DNA of 64,000 nucleotides from Eulemur rufifrons (Eukaryota > Chordata > Mammalia > Primates > Lemuridae): assembly GCF_041146395.1 (NCBI RefSeq), contig NC_091002.1, positions 6,194,501 through 6,258,500 on the forward strand. Direction: 5' to 3'. The notes below the pieces were generated by a model. It ran no database searches. It was not told the DNA's origin and saw only the letters and a program-made list of their open reading frames with translations. The position numbers and the translations under genes are program-made. Every line of letters starts with the position of its first letter. The stretch's first letter is position 1. Below, in pieces: positions 1 through 33,822 of this stretch.

Positions 1-19714
<19,714 letters not shown>

Positions 19715-19998
19715 CTTGGGGGGAAGCCGCGCGCCGCCGAACCGGCATCTTATGAAGACACCTATGCGCCCCGGCGAGGACCCCAACATGGCGGCGCCCA
19801 CCCGGCTGCGAGGCGCAGGGATGGCGCGCCCCATGGGCGGGGCCTCGAGCAGCGGCGTTGCCGAGTGGCAGCTGCGCTTACGAGATGCTTCGTAGCAACG
19901 CTGAAGGTTGGACCTACGGGGCACGGCAGAGGAAAGCCTGTCGGGTTCCGTAACGCATGGCGGCGCCCACGGCCGGCTCTCGGGACGGCCTCGAAAGA

Positions 19999-20006
19999 TG
20001 ACGTCA
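19999..20006. promoter_or_regulatory. Consensus CRE palindrome TGACGTCA
   Basis: A perfect CREB/ATF full site lies about 285 bp upstream of the NELFA start codon inside the CpG island. Confidence 0.6.
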
Positions 20007-20589
20007 GGGCGCCGTCGCGTCCTTGCAGGGTGTGAGCCGGGCTGCAGTCCGTGTGCCGGGGCGCGCGGGAGGGTGGCCTGCGGGGTTGGGCTGAACCCCC
20101 CGCTCTACCTGCGTCCTTCCGTCCTTCCCTTCCTCCTCCCTCGGGTCTTGGCGTAGACGAAGTTGCCCGCGCGAGCCTTCACTTACCCTCCGCCCTGGTG
20201 CGGCGTCCCCCTGCCGGGCTTCCCTTCGGGGCCAGCACCTGGACAGCGCCGGCCGTACGGGGAGCGGGCGAGTACGGACACGAGGCCACTCGGCCGCCCG
20301 AGCGTGCCTCCAGTCCCCTGGGCTAGATCCGCGCCTTGCTCGCCATTGCCCACCCCGCGGCCGCTGCGGGGCCCCGCGTACAGGTTCCTTGGTGGCCGCT
20401 TGTAAAAGTTGGGGCGGCGCGTGTCCCAGAGTAGGGCCTCCGGGTCAGAGGACACACAGGCAGTGTCACGGGGTGGGGGGACTGCCAGAAGGTGCTGTGG
20501 GGTGCACTGGTCACCCACCCAGTGCAGTAAGGGTCCTGGCTCCCGGGCATGTGTTGGAGCTGGCTTCCAAGAGCCCATTGTTAAATTTG

Positions 20590-21290
20590 CCGGAATTGTA
20601 CGAGCTTATCATTAAATACAGACATTAATAAAAATTAAACTTCACTTTATTATACTCATTTTACTATTTCATCTTTTTTAAAAAAGGCATTTTACTTCAT
20701 TCTGCTATTATCCACGCTCTCGACGTTGTTTGCATGTGTTGTAACTGAATGGCAGAAATGCTGCACCCCTCAGCCCAACTCCGCTTTCGGTGACGTCACA
20801 TTGGCAGCTTGAACTTGGCAGTGGTGGGCGAATTTGCACTATGAAAATCGGCACATGCTACGAATCAGGGATGGATTGATCGTATTGTTGAGTGTTTAAA
20901 CTTAAAGTGATAGAGAAAATGTTAATGAAAATTAAAGTTAAAAGCGTGTCTATAGTCATTACATTGTGAATAGCACAAAAAAGTGAGGCAATTCTTCTTC
21001 CATTATTTAAAAGCTATTACCTGATTCAGCAAAGACTCCAGTCATTGACTAATGGGTAACGCTCACATAAGTGGCGCTGATGCTGAAAGAAGTTTAATAA
21101 TTATAACTTGAAGGTGAGAAATGGTTTAACAGTTGGTTACATTATCTGGAATCTTTTTACCAGAAAAACACTTGGTTACATACCAATTTAATATGCTATC
21201 AGAAAAGAGTGATAGGGATGCAGCTCCACTTGTCAAATCATGATTGAATTATAACCATTAGTTGGCTGAAATGAACATCTTTGTTCACAC
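20590..21290. other. Unassigned AT-rich segment beside the NELFA CpG island
   Basis: No repeat was recognised. It contains a second TGACGTCA (20791-20798) followed directly by CATTGG, an inverted CCAAT box. Confidence 0.4.
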
Positions 21291-21780
21291 AGAGACCTAT
21301 ATGTAAACGTTTACAGTGGCTTTATTCATAACAGCCAAAAACTTGAAATAATCCAAATGATTATGACCCTGTTTGTAGTTTTCTGTAGAATACATAGTAC
21401 TTGATGCATCTGAGTCCTCAGTTTTATGTTCTTGAAACCAATTCTGGGTTTTCAGGAAAAATTCTATTTAACATCTGGCTTAACAAAGAAGGCCACTAGG
21501 AGGAGGTATTTGCAATATCAAAAAACAGTAATGGATTAATATTCAGAGTGAAAAAAGGAATGCCTGTAAACCAATGAGAAAAAGACAGGAAACCCAACAG
21601 ACCAACGTGCGAAAGATAAGAACAGGCAATTCGTAGAAGGGGAAACCCAGATACTTGAGAAGCATATGGAGAGATGCTTAAACTCATCAGTACGCTGAAA
21701 AATCCAAATTAAAATGACAAGATGCCTCATTACACCAATCACACAGCAAAATTAGAAAGCCAAAAATTTTTTAAAATATG
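21290..21780 (+). mobile_element. Old L1 fragment, plus orientation
   Basis: TTTATTCATAACAGCCAAAA and later AAAATCCAAATTAAAATGAC are L1 ORF2 3'-part motifs. The copy is strongly decayed. Confidence 0.5.
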
Positions 21781-22092
21781 GATATCCAAGTGTTCCAATA
21801 TCGTTTGTTGAAAAGACTATGCTTACTCCACTGAACTGCATTTGAACCTTTCTTAAAAATGTATTGTCCACATACATGTGGGTATGTATCTGGACTTTTC
21901 TATCCTGACTTACTCATCTATCTTTATGCCAATACCACACTGCCTTGATTACTGTAGCTTTCTACTTAGCCTTGAAATCAGGTAGTGCTAGTTCTCCAAC
22001 TTTGTTTCTTTGCAAAGTTATTTTGGCTCTTTTAGGTTCTCTGCATTTTGATATAAATTTTGGAATCGTTTGTCAATTTCTACCCCCAAAAA
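21780..22092 (-). mobile_element. L1 fragment, minus orientation
   Basis: ATGCCAATACCACACTGCCT, then TTGATTACTGTAGCTTT, is the antisense of a conserved L1 ORF2 stretch. It abuts the plus-oriented fragment, suggesting separate insertions or an inversion. Confidence 0.65.
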
Positions 22093-22097
22093 ATGCT

Positions 22098-22253
22098 GGC
22101 CAGGCATGGTGGCCCACGCCTGTAATCATAGCACTCTGGGAGACTGAGGCAGGAGGATTGCTTCAGCCCAGGAGTTCAAGGTTGCAATGATGAGGCCACT
22201 GCCCTCCTGCCCGGGCAACAGAACGAGACTGTCTGGGGGAAAAAAAAAAAAAG
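22098..22253 (+). mobile_element. Monomer-length Alu-related SINE
   Basis: GGCCAGGCATGGTGGCCCAC runs quickly into GAACGAGACTGTCTG and an A-run. It is about half the normal dimer length. Confidence 0.85.
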
Positions 22254-23660
22254 AGAAGTCTTCTGGCATTTGGACATTTTGAGAGGAATTGAGTCGATAG
22301 AATCTCTGATGTTCAGCCATCACTGTGTCCCTCACATGGGCCCTACTTATCAAGACAGATTATCTTTCAGGGCCAGAACCACGGTAAGGGGAGGGAGCCA
22401 AGTGAAGTTTAAGGAGGTGCCAAAAAACTCAGTCATCACAGTAAATATTTAAAAAATTCAAAAATAATACTGCAAAAATCAGTGATTTTTAGATATGAAT
22501 GAAACTTTTTAATAAGTCATTGGGAAATCCTTGCTTTTGCAAAATATGGTAAAGGTAGTTTGCAAAAGTAACTACTTATATATTTTATAGTTCATAGAAA
22601 GAACTAATACTCTGCATTCTGCTTGGAAATCTTCTAACCAGCAGTTTTAGCTGCAAAGATTTATAGTTGACCTTCATAATCACAGATGCCCAACAGTATT
22701 TGTCCATATCTCTCTTATGAATAACATTCTGCTTCAAGTCTGGTTGTTTATGTATTTGTCTTATCTTTCCTACAGATTGCTGAGTCCTCAAGAATAAGAA
22801 CGAGAGCTTGTATCTCCCACAAGGCTAGTGCTTTATAGGTACTATGTGTTTAATAAAATGTTTAAATAAATTTATTAGGGGGAGAATAGCATTCTGAGTT
22901 GTCAAATTGTAAAGTAATAGGATTTGTGTGAAATTATTTCATCTTATTTGAGTCTTTTGAAAGTTGTTAATTTAAATGTAATGTAAATTATGTTCCATAT
23001 ACTCTTTACTTCTGCCTGCTCCCCAGGTACCTATTCCTCTTGCCTACCCAACCAGCCTGGAGCCTGGGCCGTTTAAGTATCTGAACAATCAGGCCATCTA
23101 CTCCTTGATGAGAGGAGAGTTTCTGCTTTGAATTCTCCCTCTGCATTTTAGAAGTTAAGATGATTCTGTCCTTATGGTAGATCACTTTTGGATTATCTGA
23201 TGGCACGTTTGTGATCATGTATACCCCTATGTGATTACGTATAAAATAAAGATTAAGTCAACACACACACAAAAAAATTAGTGATGAACAAAATAAAAAG
23301 TTAAATAGCGACAGGACCAGTAACTGTGCCACGCTAAGCCATATTGGAGCTGAGGTGAAAGAAAAAGAATCAGTAATGCTGATGCTGACTTCACTTAAGA
23401 TTTGGGTATTTTGCTCATCATAGGATTTTTTTTTTCTTTTTTTGCATCAGCTTAGATTTTTAAGATAATGCCTTAAAATACTTACCTTTATGACTGAGTT
23501 CTTTGGAATCTCCTTAAATTTTCCACCCAAAGCAACACCCTAATCATGGCCCTGCTTTTTTTTAAAAAAAAATTCATTGTGAATTCCTTTAATTTGTACC
23601 TGTTTTTTGACTGAGTTGATCTATAATTTTATTATCTTAAAATTTATTTTATGTTCATTT
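22254..23660. other. Intergenic sequence without recognised feature
   Basis: This is AT-rich, mostly unique sequence with no confident repeat or exon. Confidence 0.5.
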
Positions 23661-23667
23661 TTATTTT

Positions 23668-23958
23668 TATTATTTTTAAGAGAGGGTCTCGCTCTATCAC
23701 CTGGGCTAGAGTGCAGTGGCATCGTCATAGCTCACAGCAACCTTAAACTCCTGGGCTCAAGCTATCATCCTGCCTCAGCCTCCCAAGCAGCTGGGACTAT
23801 AGGCATGTGCCACTACGCCTGGCTAATTTTTCTATTTTTTTGTAGAGACAGGGTCTTGCTCTTGCTCAGGCTGGTCTTGTACTCCTAGCCTCAAGCAATC
23901 CTCTTACCTTGGCCTCCTAAAGTGCTGGGATTACAGGCGTGAGCCACGATGCCCAGCC
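23668..23958 (-). mobile_element. Alu-related SINE
   Basis: GAGAGGGTCTCGCTCTATCA to GTGAGCCACGATGCCCAGCC, dimeric and diverged. Confidence 0.9.
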
Positions 23959-23959
23959 T

Positions 23960-24830
23960 ATAATTTTATCTGTGTAAGTTATTTCTTAGACTGGGAATTA
24001 TGGTTTCTTAACCTACTAAAAGGAGTTGGCAAGACTTCTCTCTTCATCTATTTTCAGTAACTATGTGTAAAGGCAGAAATTAGTCTGTCTGGGCCTGGGG
24101 CTTTTTTGTGGAGATGGTTTTGAGTGGCCTTTCAGTATCTTTAATTGTTAACAGTCGCTATTTCTTTTTATACTAATTTTGACATTTTATATTTTTCTGT
24201 AAATGTATTCATTTATATAGGGTTTCAGATTTACTCATGAGAAGTTGTCTATGATATCCTCTTATTGCTTTTAAATATTCTGTTGTGCCTGTATTTATTT
24301 CCTTTTTAATTCCATATTTTTATTATTTGCAGCTTTTCTTTTCTTTTTTTTTTTTTTTTGAGACAGAGTCTTGGTTTGTTGCCCTGGCTAGAGTGAGTGC
24401 CGTGGCGTCAGCCTAGCTCACAGCAACCTCAAACTCCTGGGCTTAAGCGATCCTACTGTCTCAGCCTCCCGGGTAACTGGGACTACAGGCATGTGCCACC
24501 ATACCCGGCTAATTTTTTCTATATATATTTTTAGTTGTCTGGCTAATTTCTTTCTATTTTTAGTAGAGATGGGGTCTCGCTCTTGCTCAGGCTGGTCTCG
24601 AACTCCTGACCTCGAGTGATCCACCTGCCTCGGCCTCCCAGAGTGCTAGGATTACAGGCGTGAGCCACCACGCCCGGCCTATTCGCAGCTTTTCTTCTGT
24701 TAACTTGCTAATACTGTCAAAGGTTTATCTTTCTTCGCTACTTTGAAAGAATCAGTCTTCGGTTTTAGTCTTTTCTATTTTTGTTTGTTTTCTGTTTCTT
24801 CCTTTGTCTTTATTTTGTTCCATTCCTTTT
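23960..24830 (-). mobile_element. L1 fragment split by an Alu, minus orientation
   Basis: Antisense L1 ORF2-like sequence includes CTACTTTGAAAGAATCAGTC then TTCGGTTTTAGTC. The Alu at 24341-24679 interrupts it. Confidence 0.55.
24341..24679 (-). mobile_element. Lemur-type dimeric Alu with 17-bp TSD
   Basis: It is flanked by TATTTGCAGCTTTTCTT (24324-24340) and TATTCGCAGCTTTTCTT (24680-24696), one mismatch apart. Confidence 0.97.
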
Positions 24831-24839
24831 TGGGGTGGC

Positions 24840-25599
24840 AGGTAGAAATAGATGCCCACCCAACTGTCTTATTACCTACCGCTGCGTAACAAGCCATCCC
24901 AGCAGAACAGTGGCAGTTGCTATGCGCACAGGTTCTGTGACTCAGAGCTTGGAAAAAATACTGCAGGGATATTTTGTCTGTGTTCCTTGCTGTCCTGGGC
25001 CTCAGCAGGGAAGCCTCAGAAGCTGGGGTGACTCAGGGGCTGCGTGTTGGTGTTTTTATTTCAGCAGGAAGTTAACTTGGTCAGACTCGTGATGCACACT
25101 CGCCTGGCTGGTGGCAAGCAGCCTCTAGTCTCCACTGCAGCCTTGCCTGCAAGCTGCTAGAGAATCTGCCTGCCACCTGCATGGTCCAGACGTCAGCCAG
25201 AAACTTGAGTTTACACAGAATTTTGGACTCCCTTTTCCAGCTCTCTTTTTAGGAGTCCTTCCTCACTTTCTGGAAATTGCATTGGCCCAGGCTTTCTTAA
25301 AGATAGTGAGTTTTCTGTTAGAGTTTCAGCTGCTTGCACCGTGCTAGGATCCTCTACCTGTCCTCACGCGTAAGCCTTAAAAATGTCCCTAAAACTCACC
25401 AGGCTGGTCCCTTTTTCCATACTTTTACTTCCCTCCAAAATCTGCCTGCATTTGTTTACTCTCCAAAGCCTTTTGTCAGTGGGAGGGTTGGCTGATTCCC
25501 CTAGTCCACCACGGTCCTCATCATTGGGTGGTATTGAGAACTTCTCACCATTTGGTCTTGTGTTGATTTTTTTTTAGGGTACTCTGGATCAAATTAAGG

Positions 25600-25600
<1 letters not shown>
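24840..25600. other. Intergenic sequence, partly old repeat-like
   Basis: TACCGCTGCGTAACAAGCCA resembles the start of an old LTR or MER repeat. The rest is unassigned, and no exon was found. Confidence 0.35.
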
Positions 25601-26345
<745 letters not shown>

Positions 26346-26349
26346 CACC

Positions 26350-27340
26350 TTTCCCCAGGGGAAATTCTTTAGGTCAGCATTACACCTGGAGCTAGTCCTA
26401 ATGTGCTGCTAGGAGGGCTCTGTGAAGCCAGGGAAAATCGATGACATAGAAAATAAGGTGGAAAAGGCAGAATGGCCCTGACAGAACATTGAGGATGAGT
26501 ATCAACATAGCTCAACTCTCGGGCTTGAGAACTGAGAGCACCTGTGTCAACCTGATTTAGCGGTTTGTTTCAGAAAATTCTTTCTAGGAAGATAAGACTA
26601 ACCAATAAACCAATAAATACCGTCACTGTTTGCTTCGGGAGAATCCTGCAAAAACAATGTATCCTGGCCAACAGTTTGCGGACCTGGGTACCAACTCACT
26701 CATCAGGATCTTCACTTGGCTGCATCTGTTTGTCCTGTACTGTTGGGTCATAGGCTTTGCCCAATCCTGAGTCCCTGCGTTGAAAGACAGACCATCTTTC
26801 CATTGGGTTATCTACAAAATCCTCAACAGAACTTAGTTTTGCCTTGTTTTCAGAAAGATTCTCTCTTCACCCCTCTGTCCTCTAGAACAGTCCTTTAAGT
26901 CAGCATTACACCAGGTTGGGGGTCTGAGGCCTGAGGTGCACGAGCTTTCTATTGACCTGTTGCCAGACTCTCTGGGGCTGGCCTTGGGCCAAGGTCCTGC
27001 CTCCTCTGGGCGTCCACACTGGAACTCGGGCTCTAGATGATGCCATTCCATCAAGGGTGACTTAGCATTACAGTGGCCACTTTGGAGAATTTTTGTATAC
27101 CATTCTGAATGTTGATTTGAGAGTAGCCTAAAAAAGTGTGAGAAAATTAACTCTTTCAGGCCCCAAATTGCAGCTCAAACCTGACGATTTCATTTTGCGG
27201 CTCCCTCCATTGCCCTCTGCACCTGTCCCTCTTTCCGATCCACTTTCTTCTCCTCTGTTTTGCCAGAAACGCTGAAGCTCAATTGCCTCTTAAAGTTAAG
27301 TCATCTTCAGAACTGGGCAAGCCCTTTCTGGTTAATTTAT
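26350..27340. other. Unassigned intergenic sequence with dispersed direct repeats
   Basis: TCTTTAGGTCAGCATTACAC (26367-26386) recurs as CCTTTAAGTCAGCATTACAC near 26892. Part of 26.56-26.71 kb is similar to 28.61-28.74 kb. No exon is recognised. Confidence 0.4.
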
Positions 27341-27835
27341 TACAATAACAGCTTTATTGAGGAATGATTCACACACAAAAAACTCACCCACTCAAGGCTA
27401 CACTGCAGTGGTTTTTAGCATATTCACAGAGTAGAGGTGCTCATCCCATCACCACTGTTTCGTTCCAAAACATTGTTATCACCCGCCAAAGAAATCCCAC
27501 ACCCCTCAGCCACCTCTTCCCATTCCCCCTCCCCAGGCCCCGAAAACCACCAACCTCCTGCTTGTCCTTAGGGATTTGTTTATTCTGACACTTTATCACA
27601 AAGGAATGATAATAGTAAGTGGCTTTTTGGGTGTGGCTGCTTTCAGTTAGCATAATTTGTTTCAAGATTCATCCATGTTGTAGCAGTACTTCATTCCTTT
27701 TTATTGCCAAATAATATTTCATTGTGTGGATGTACCACATTTGTTCATTCATCAGTCGTTTCCATTTTTTGGCCATTATGAGTAACGCACTATGAATATT
27801 CATGTACGAGTTTTTGTGTAGACGTATGTCGTTAA
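27340..27835 (-). mobile_element. L1 3' end, minus orientation
   Basis: CAGCTTTATTGAGGAATGAT and CATTTGTTCATTCATCAGTC are antisense L1M 3' motifs. Confidence 0.65.
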
Positions 27836-28194
27836 TGTTGATTCTGCACTCGAGTCTTGGTCCAAGCAGAGAACCGTTTCAAAAACTTCGCAAAGCCCAG
27901 ACAAGCTGGAGCACCCAGCTTGCCAGGAACACTTTCTACTTTCCTCGTCACTGAAGGTGGCAGTGTTGCAGGACTTTCAGCATTTCCAAAGCAAGGATCC
28001 CTTTCCCTCCCAGGCCCAGTTTAATTCTCCTCCCTTTTCTTTAAGCCCTCACTGGCAGCCTTGTCAAAGGCTGTCAAATTCTAAGTGTCTTTGATGCTCT
28101 TTAAAGTTTCATTAACTCTCTCGAAGAGCTTCCAGCTTCCATCGACTGCCTGGTTTCCAAGTCAGCTTCACATTTCAGATTTGTGTTTTGGCAG

Positions 28195-28560
28195 CACCTC
28201 ACTTCCAGACACCAAAGTCTGCATGCATTTTCTGTCGCCGTGTAACTGAACACCTCAAGACTTAGCAGCTCGAAACAACAGCAAGCGTTTATTATCCTCT
28301 TATTTTTTGTCAGTCGGGAATCTGGACATGGCTTAGCTGAGTGGCTCTGGTTTGGGCTCTCTCAGGAGGTTCAGTGAAGTCAAGGTGTTGGCTGATGAAG
28401 ACTTTCCCAGGGTGACGAATCTGCTTCAACAGGACCAAAGACCCCCGTTCCTCCCATCTGGACTGATCGTGCCCCAGGTCTCCAACTCAGGGGGAAATGA
28501 GCTCAAGGGCAACTGGGTGTTGAGAAGACCAGGATCCAAATAACTCAGCTTCTGGGATGG
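28195..28560. repeat. Ancient LTR/MER-like fragment
   Basis: GTGTAACTGAACACCTCAAG then CGAAACAACAGCAAGCGTTT and ATCTGGACATGGCTTAGCTG resemble an old MaLR/MER repeat. Family and strand are not assigned. Confidence 0.35.
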
Positions 28561-29665
28561 AACTGAAGCCATGTGTGTCAGCATGACTTAACCGTCTAAT
28601 CCATGACATTCTTGACAGGAAGATAAGACAGCAAACCAATAATATTTCACTGCTACTTTAGCAAATTCTGAAAATCCAGTTATTTTCTAGCCAACAGTTT
28701 GGTTCATCTGAGCAAACAGCTCACTCATCTCCCGTTGCTGGAGACCGAGTGACAAGTGGAGTCTGTCCAAAGTCTGTGTCACAGCTGACCCAGTTGGCCA
28801 CACATGGTCTGGACCCCAGCTGGCAAAGAAGAAGAATCTGGTGTCTGATCTTAGAGTCTTAGATGAGTTGGCTGAGTGTTGATGGAACCGTGAAATGGCA
28901 AGGCTACACTACAGACACACTCGGGTGGCTCGAGAGCAGCGTGCAGAGCAGAAAGCCTCCCTGAGGGCAGGACTTGGATCACTGAGCTTGCGCAACTGTT
29001 TCATGTAGAGGGAGAAGGAGCCTTGGGTAAGGGTAGACATGGACTTCTGGGCAGGGCTCATTGTTTGGCTGGTTGGTCAGAACCTGGAAGGAGCAAGTTT
29101 GGAAGATGGGGGAGAAAAGATGTGGTGTGTAGGTGTGTGGAGGAGCCAAGGGGAACGGCCCCGAGTGGGAAGAGGGCTGTAATGCTCCAGTGTCCCCCAC
29201 GGAGGAGGCACTGCATGGCCATGTTGACAGCACGCTGTGTAGGTGGATGTCAGCACCCTCTTCCCGCGGCAAAACTACAGTCAAAGAACATGGGCTCTAC
29301 TATGTCAACAACTAGAAATATGTTGATATTTGCTTTATGGCCTAATATATAATCACTTCTTGAAACTGTTTCATCTGCCTTTGAAAATAATGGTATGTTC
29401 CACAGTTGTTGGACTCAGTGTGCTATAGAAGCCCACTGGTCAAATTTATTAATTGTATTAATAACACCCATTGTTAAAACCTCCTTTATCCTCTGGCTAT
29501 AGATACAGAGATATATAAAATGTATGTCAAAAAGCCTAAAGGCAGGCATGGTGTGGGGGGGGGTAGAGGTGGAGCAGGAATGGAATTATATTGTTTTACA
29601 GTATTTATACTATACATGAAGTGGTGTGACATTACTTGAAGGTAGACTGTGATAAGTTAAAGATG
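28560..29665. other. Unassigned intergenic sequence
   Basis: The left part (28.61-28.74 kb) is similar to 26.56-26.71 kb. The remainder has no recognised feature. Confidence 0.4.
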
Positions 29666-29669
29666 AATA

Positions 29670-29949
29670 CAGTTGTCTTTCAGTATCCATGGGGCATTGG
29701 TGCCAGGACCCTTCAGATAACATGGCACAGTATTTGCATATAACCTATGCACATCCTTCCAATGCCTAATACAATGTAAATGATATGTAAATAGTTGTTA
29801 TACTGCATCATTTAGGGAATAATGAAAAAAAAAATAGTCTGTACACATTCAGCACAGAAGCAACCATCCATTCTTTCTCCCTGAATATTTTCCATCCTCG
29901 GCTGGTTGAATCCATGAATGTGGAAGCCATGGGTACAAAGGGTCAACTT
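29670..29949 (+). mobile_element. Second Tigger/MER-type non-autonomous DNA transposon
   Basis: The left end CAGTTGTCTTTCAGTATCC and right end GGGTACAAAGGGTCAACTT form imperfect inverted repeats. TA flanks lie at 29668-29669 and 29950-29951. It is the same family as 9837-10142, about 280 bp. Confidence 0.75.
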
Positions 29950-30458
29950 TATTGTAAACCCTAAAGAAACCATTGAAACAAATAAAGAGATATAGCTTAT
30001 AAACAAGTAAAGGAGATAAAATGGAATCATAAAATAATACTCAATTGATCCAAAAGGAGGCAGCAAAGAAGAAAAGAGTAAGAAAGAAAGAAAGGACAAG
30101 TGGAAAACAAATATAGCAAGAAAGCACATTAAAACCAACCATATCAATAATCAAATTAAATACAAATGGTCTAAAGACTCCAATTAAAAGAGATTTTCAG
30201 AGTGGATAAAAAATGATATGGTATTTACAAAAAAACCCACTTTGAATATAAACACACAAATAAAAATAAAATGATATAAAAAGTCAAACTATAATCAAAT
30301 GAAACCTGGAGCAGCAGCATTAATATCAAGCAAAGTAGACTTCAGCATAAGGAATATTGCTAGGGATGGGGAACGTTATTTTCTAATAATAAGGGAGTCA
30401 GTTCATTAAGAGCATGTAACAATTATATGAATAACATAACTTCAAAATGCATGAAGCA

Positions 30459-30495
30459 GTCAGCACCTCTGGTGTAGTGGTATCATGCAAGATTC
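30459..30495 (+). pseudogene. tRNA-Gly 5'-half retro-insertion with 17-bp direct repeats
   Basis: The insert contains CACCTCTGGTGTAGTGGTA followed by TCATGCAAGATTC. That matches, from memory, the 5' half of mammalian tRNA-Gly(CCC), with D-arm GGTGTAGTGGTA and anticodon-stem GCAAGATTC, and it stops in the anticodon loop. Perfect copies of TCAAAATGCATGAAGCA flank it at 30442-30458 and 30496-30512. It has no poly-A tail and no 3' half. The host is old L1 ORF2 sequence. If the TSD starts at AAAA, the insert is 39 nt and reaches the anticodon. Confidence 0.75.
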
Positions 30496-31260
30496 TCAAA
30501 ATGCATGAAGCAAAAACTAATAGAAATGAAAGGAGAAATAGAGAAACATACAATTATACTTGGAGATTTCAACACCCCTCCCTTAAGACTTGATTGAACA
30601 CGTAAACAGAAAATCAGTAAAGACATATGCTGTAAACAAATGTGCTGAAAAATGGTAAAAAAAAGAAATAAAAGAAGATAAAGACATAAACAACACTGTC
30701 AACCAATTTGACCATTGTAAAACACTCTAACCTGCACCAGTAGAGCACACATTGTTCTAAAGTGCATTCTGTTTACCAAGATAGACCATACTTTTTGTCA
30801 AAAGCAAGTATAGATAAATTTAAAAGGACTCAAGTCATAGAAAATACGTCTTTTGATCACATGGAATTAAATTAGAAATCAATAAGGAAAAATGTCTGGA
30901 AAAGCACCCAAATATTTTGCATTAACCAATACACTTATAAATAACCTCTGAATCAAAGATGAATCACAAGGAAAATTAGAAACCATTTTGAACTAAATTA
31001 AAATGAAAACTTATGTATCAATATTTGAGTGATGCAGCTAGAACGTTAGTGCTTCTATTAGATAAGAAAGACATCAAATCAATAACCTAACTTCTACCTT
31101 CAAAAACTAGAAAAAAGCACAAATAAAATACAAAATAAGCAGAAGAAAATAAATGATACATATAAAAGCAGAAATCAGTGAAATAGAATATGGAAAAAGA
31201 ATCAAGAAACTTAATGAAGCCAAAGCTGGACCTTTGGTGAAATCAGTAAATGATAAGCCT

Positions 31261-31548
<288 letters not shown>

Positions 31549-32204
31549 TGATAAGCCTCTAGCATGAAAAAAATAACAAGACAAAAATTACCATATCAAG
31601 AGTGAAAGAGGAAACACCATTACAGAACCTATGCATGTTAAATAGATAATAATGAAATATTATGAACAACTGTACACTAATAGATCTGAAAACTTATATG
31701 AAATGGACAAATTCTAACACACAAGCTGCCAAAGCTCACTCAAGGAAAAAAAAAGATAACCCGAATAGCTCTGTATCTACTAAATAAGTTAAATTTCTAG
31801 TGTAAAACCTTTATACAACAAAAACAATGTCCAGATGGCTTCACTGGTAAAATCTACCAGACACATAAGAAAGAAATAATATCAATTTTACACAAACTTT
31901 TCCAGCAAATAGAAGAGGGAACACTCCCCAATTCATTCTATAAGGTCAGAATTATCTTTGCATGAAGAACAGACAATGAAATTACAAGAAAAAAAGCTAT
32001 AGATCAATATCCTTCATGAACATAGATGCAAAAGTTCTTAACACAATCTTAGCAAATTGAATCTAACAATACATAAAAATGATAATATCTCATGACCAAA
32101 TAGTGTTTATTCTGAGAGTGCAAGTTTGGTTTAACACTGGAAAATAAATCAATACAATTCACTACATAAACAGGATAAAAAAGAAAGACCAAATAATCAT
32201 CTCA

Positions 32205-32627
<423 letters not shown>

Positions 32628-32797
32628 CTACTACTGATGTCATAATTAATGGTGAAGGACTTCTATGATTAGGAAGAAGACAAGGATGTCTGTTCTCACC
32701 AATTCCATTCAACATTGCACTGGAGGTACTGCAGTAAGGCAAGATACAAAGGCCATCCATACTGGAAAGAGAAAGGGAAATTTAAAAAACTTTTCAG

Positions 32798-33087
<290 letters not shown>

Positions 33088-33822
33088 AAAAACTTTTCAG
33101 ATGATGTGATCATCTAGGTAGACAATCCTAAGGAAAATACAAAACGAAAAAAGAGCTACTATAGCAGATACATAAGTTTAAGTTTGGGAAAGTTGCAGGA
33201 TAGAAGGTTAAAATTTTTTAAAACCTCCATTGTATTTTTATAGACTAGCAATGAACCATTAGAAAGTGCAATTTAACAAATTATACCATTTACAATAGCA
33301 CCAAAATATAAAATATTAATAGTTAGTCATACGTTTGACAAAAGATATACAAAATCTACACATCGAAAATTATAAAACATTGCTGAGGGAAATTTAGAAA
33401 ACACTAAATAAGAGAGATATACAGTGCTCATGAGGTTGGAAGACTTAACATTGTTAAAATGCCAATCTTTCCCAAATTGACTTACTGATTCCACGCTATC
33501 CCAACCAAAATCTACAAATAAAAATTTGCAGAAATTGTCAAGCCTATTCTAAAACATATATACAAATGCAAAGTCCTAGAATTGAAAAAAATTTGAAAAA
33601 GAAGAACCAAGTTGGAGGATTTATGTCACCTAATTTTGAGTGTATAAAGCTACAGTGATGACTGCAGTATTTCTGTTGGCATAAAAGCAGGCATACACAG
33701 AGAAAGGGAATAGACTAGGGAGTACAGAAATTGGACCCACGTTTATTTGACCAATTGATTTTTCAATGGAAGTGCAAAGACAATTCAATGGGGGAAAAGA
33801 GTATCTGTTTAAGAATTGCTGC

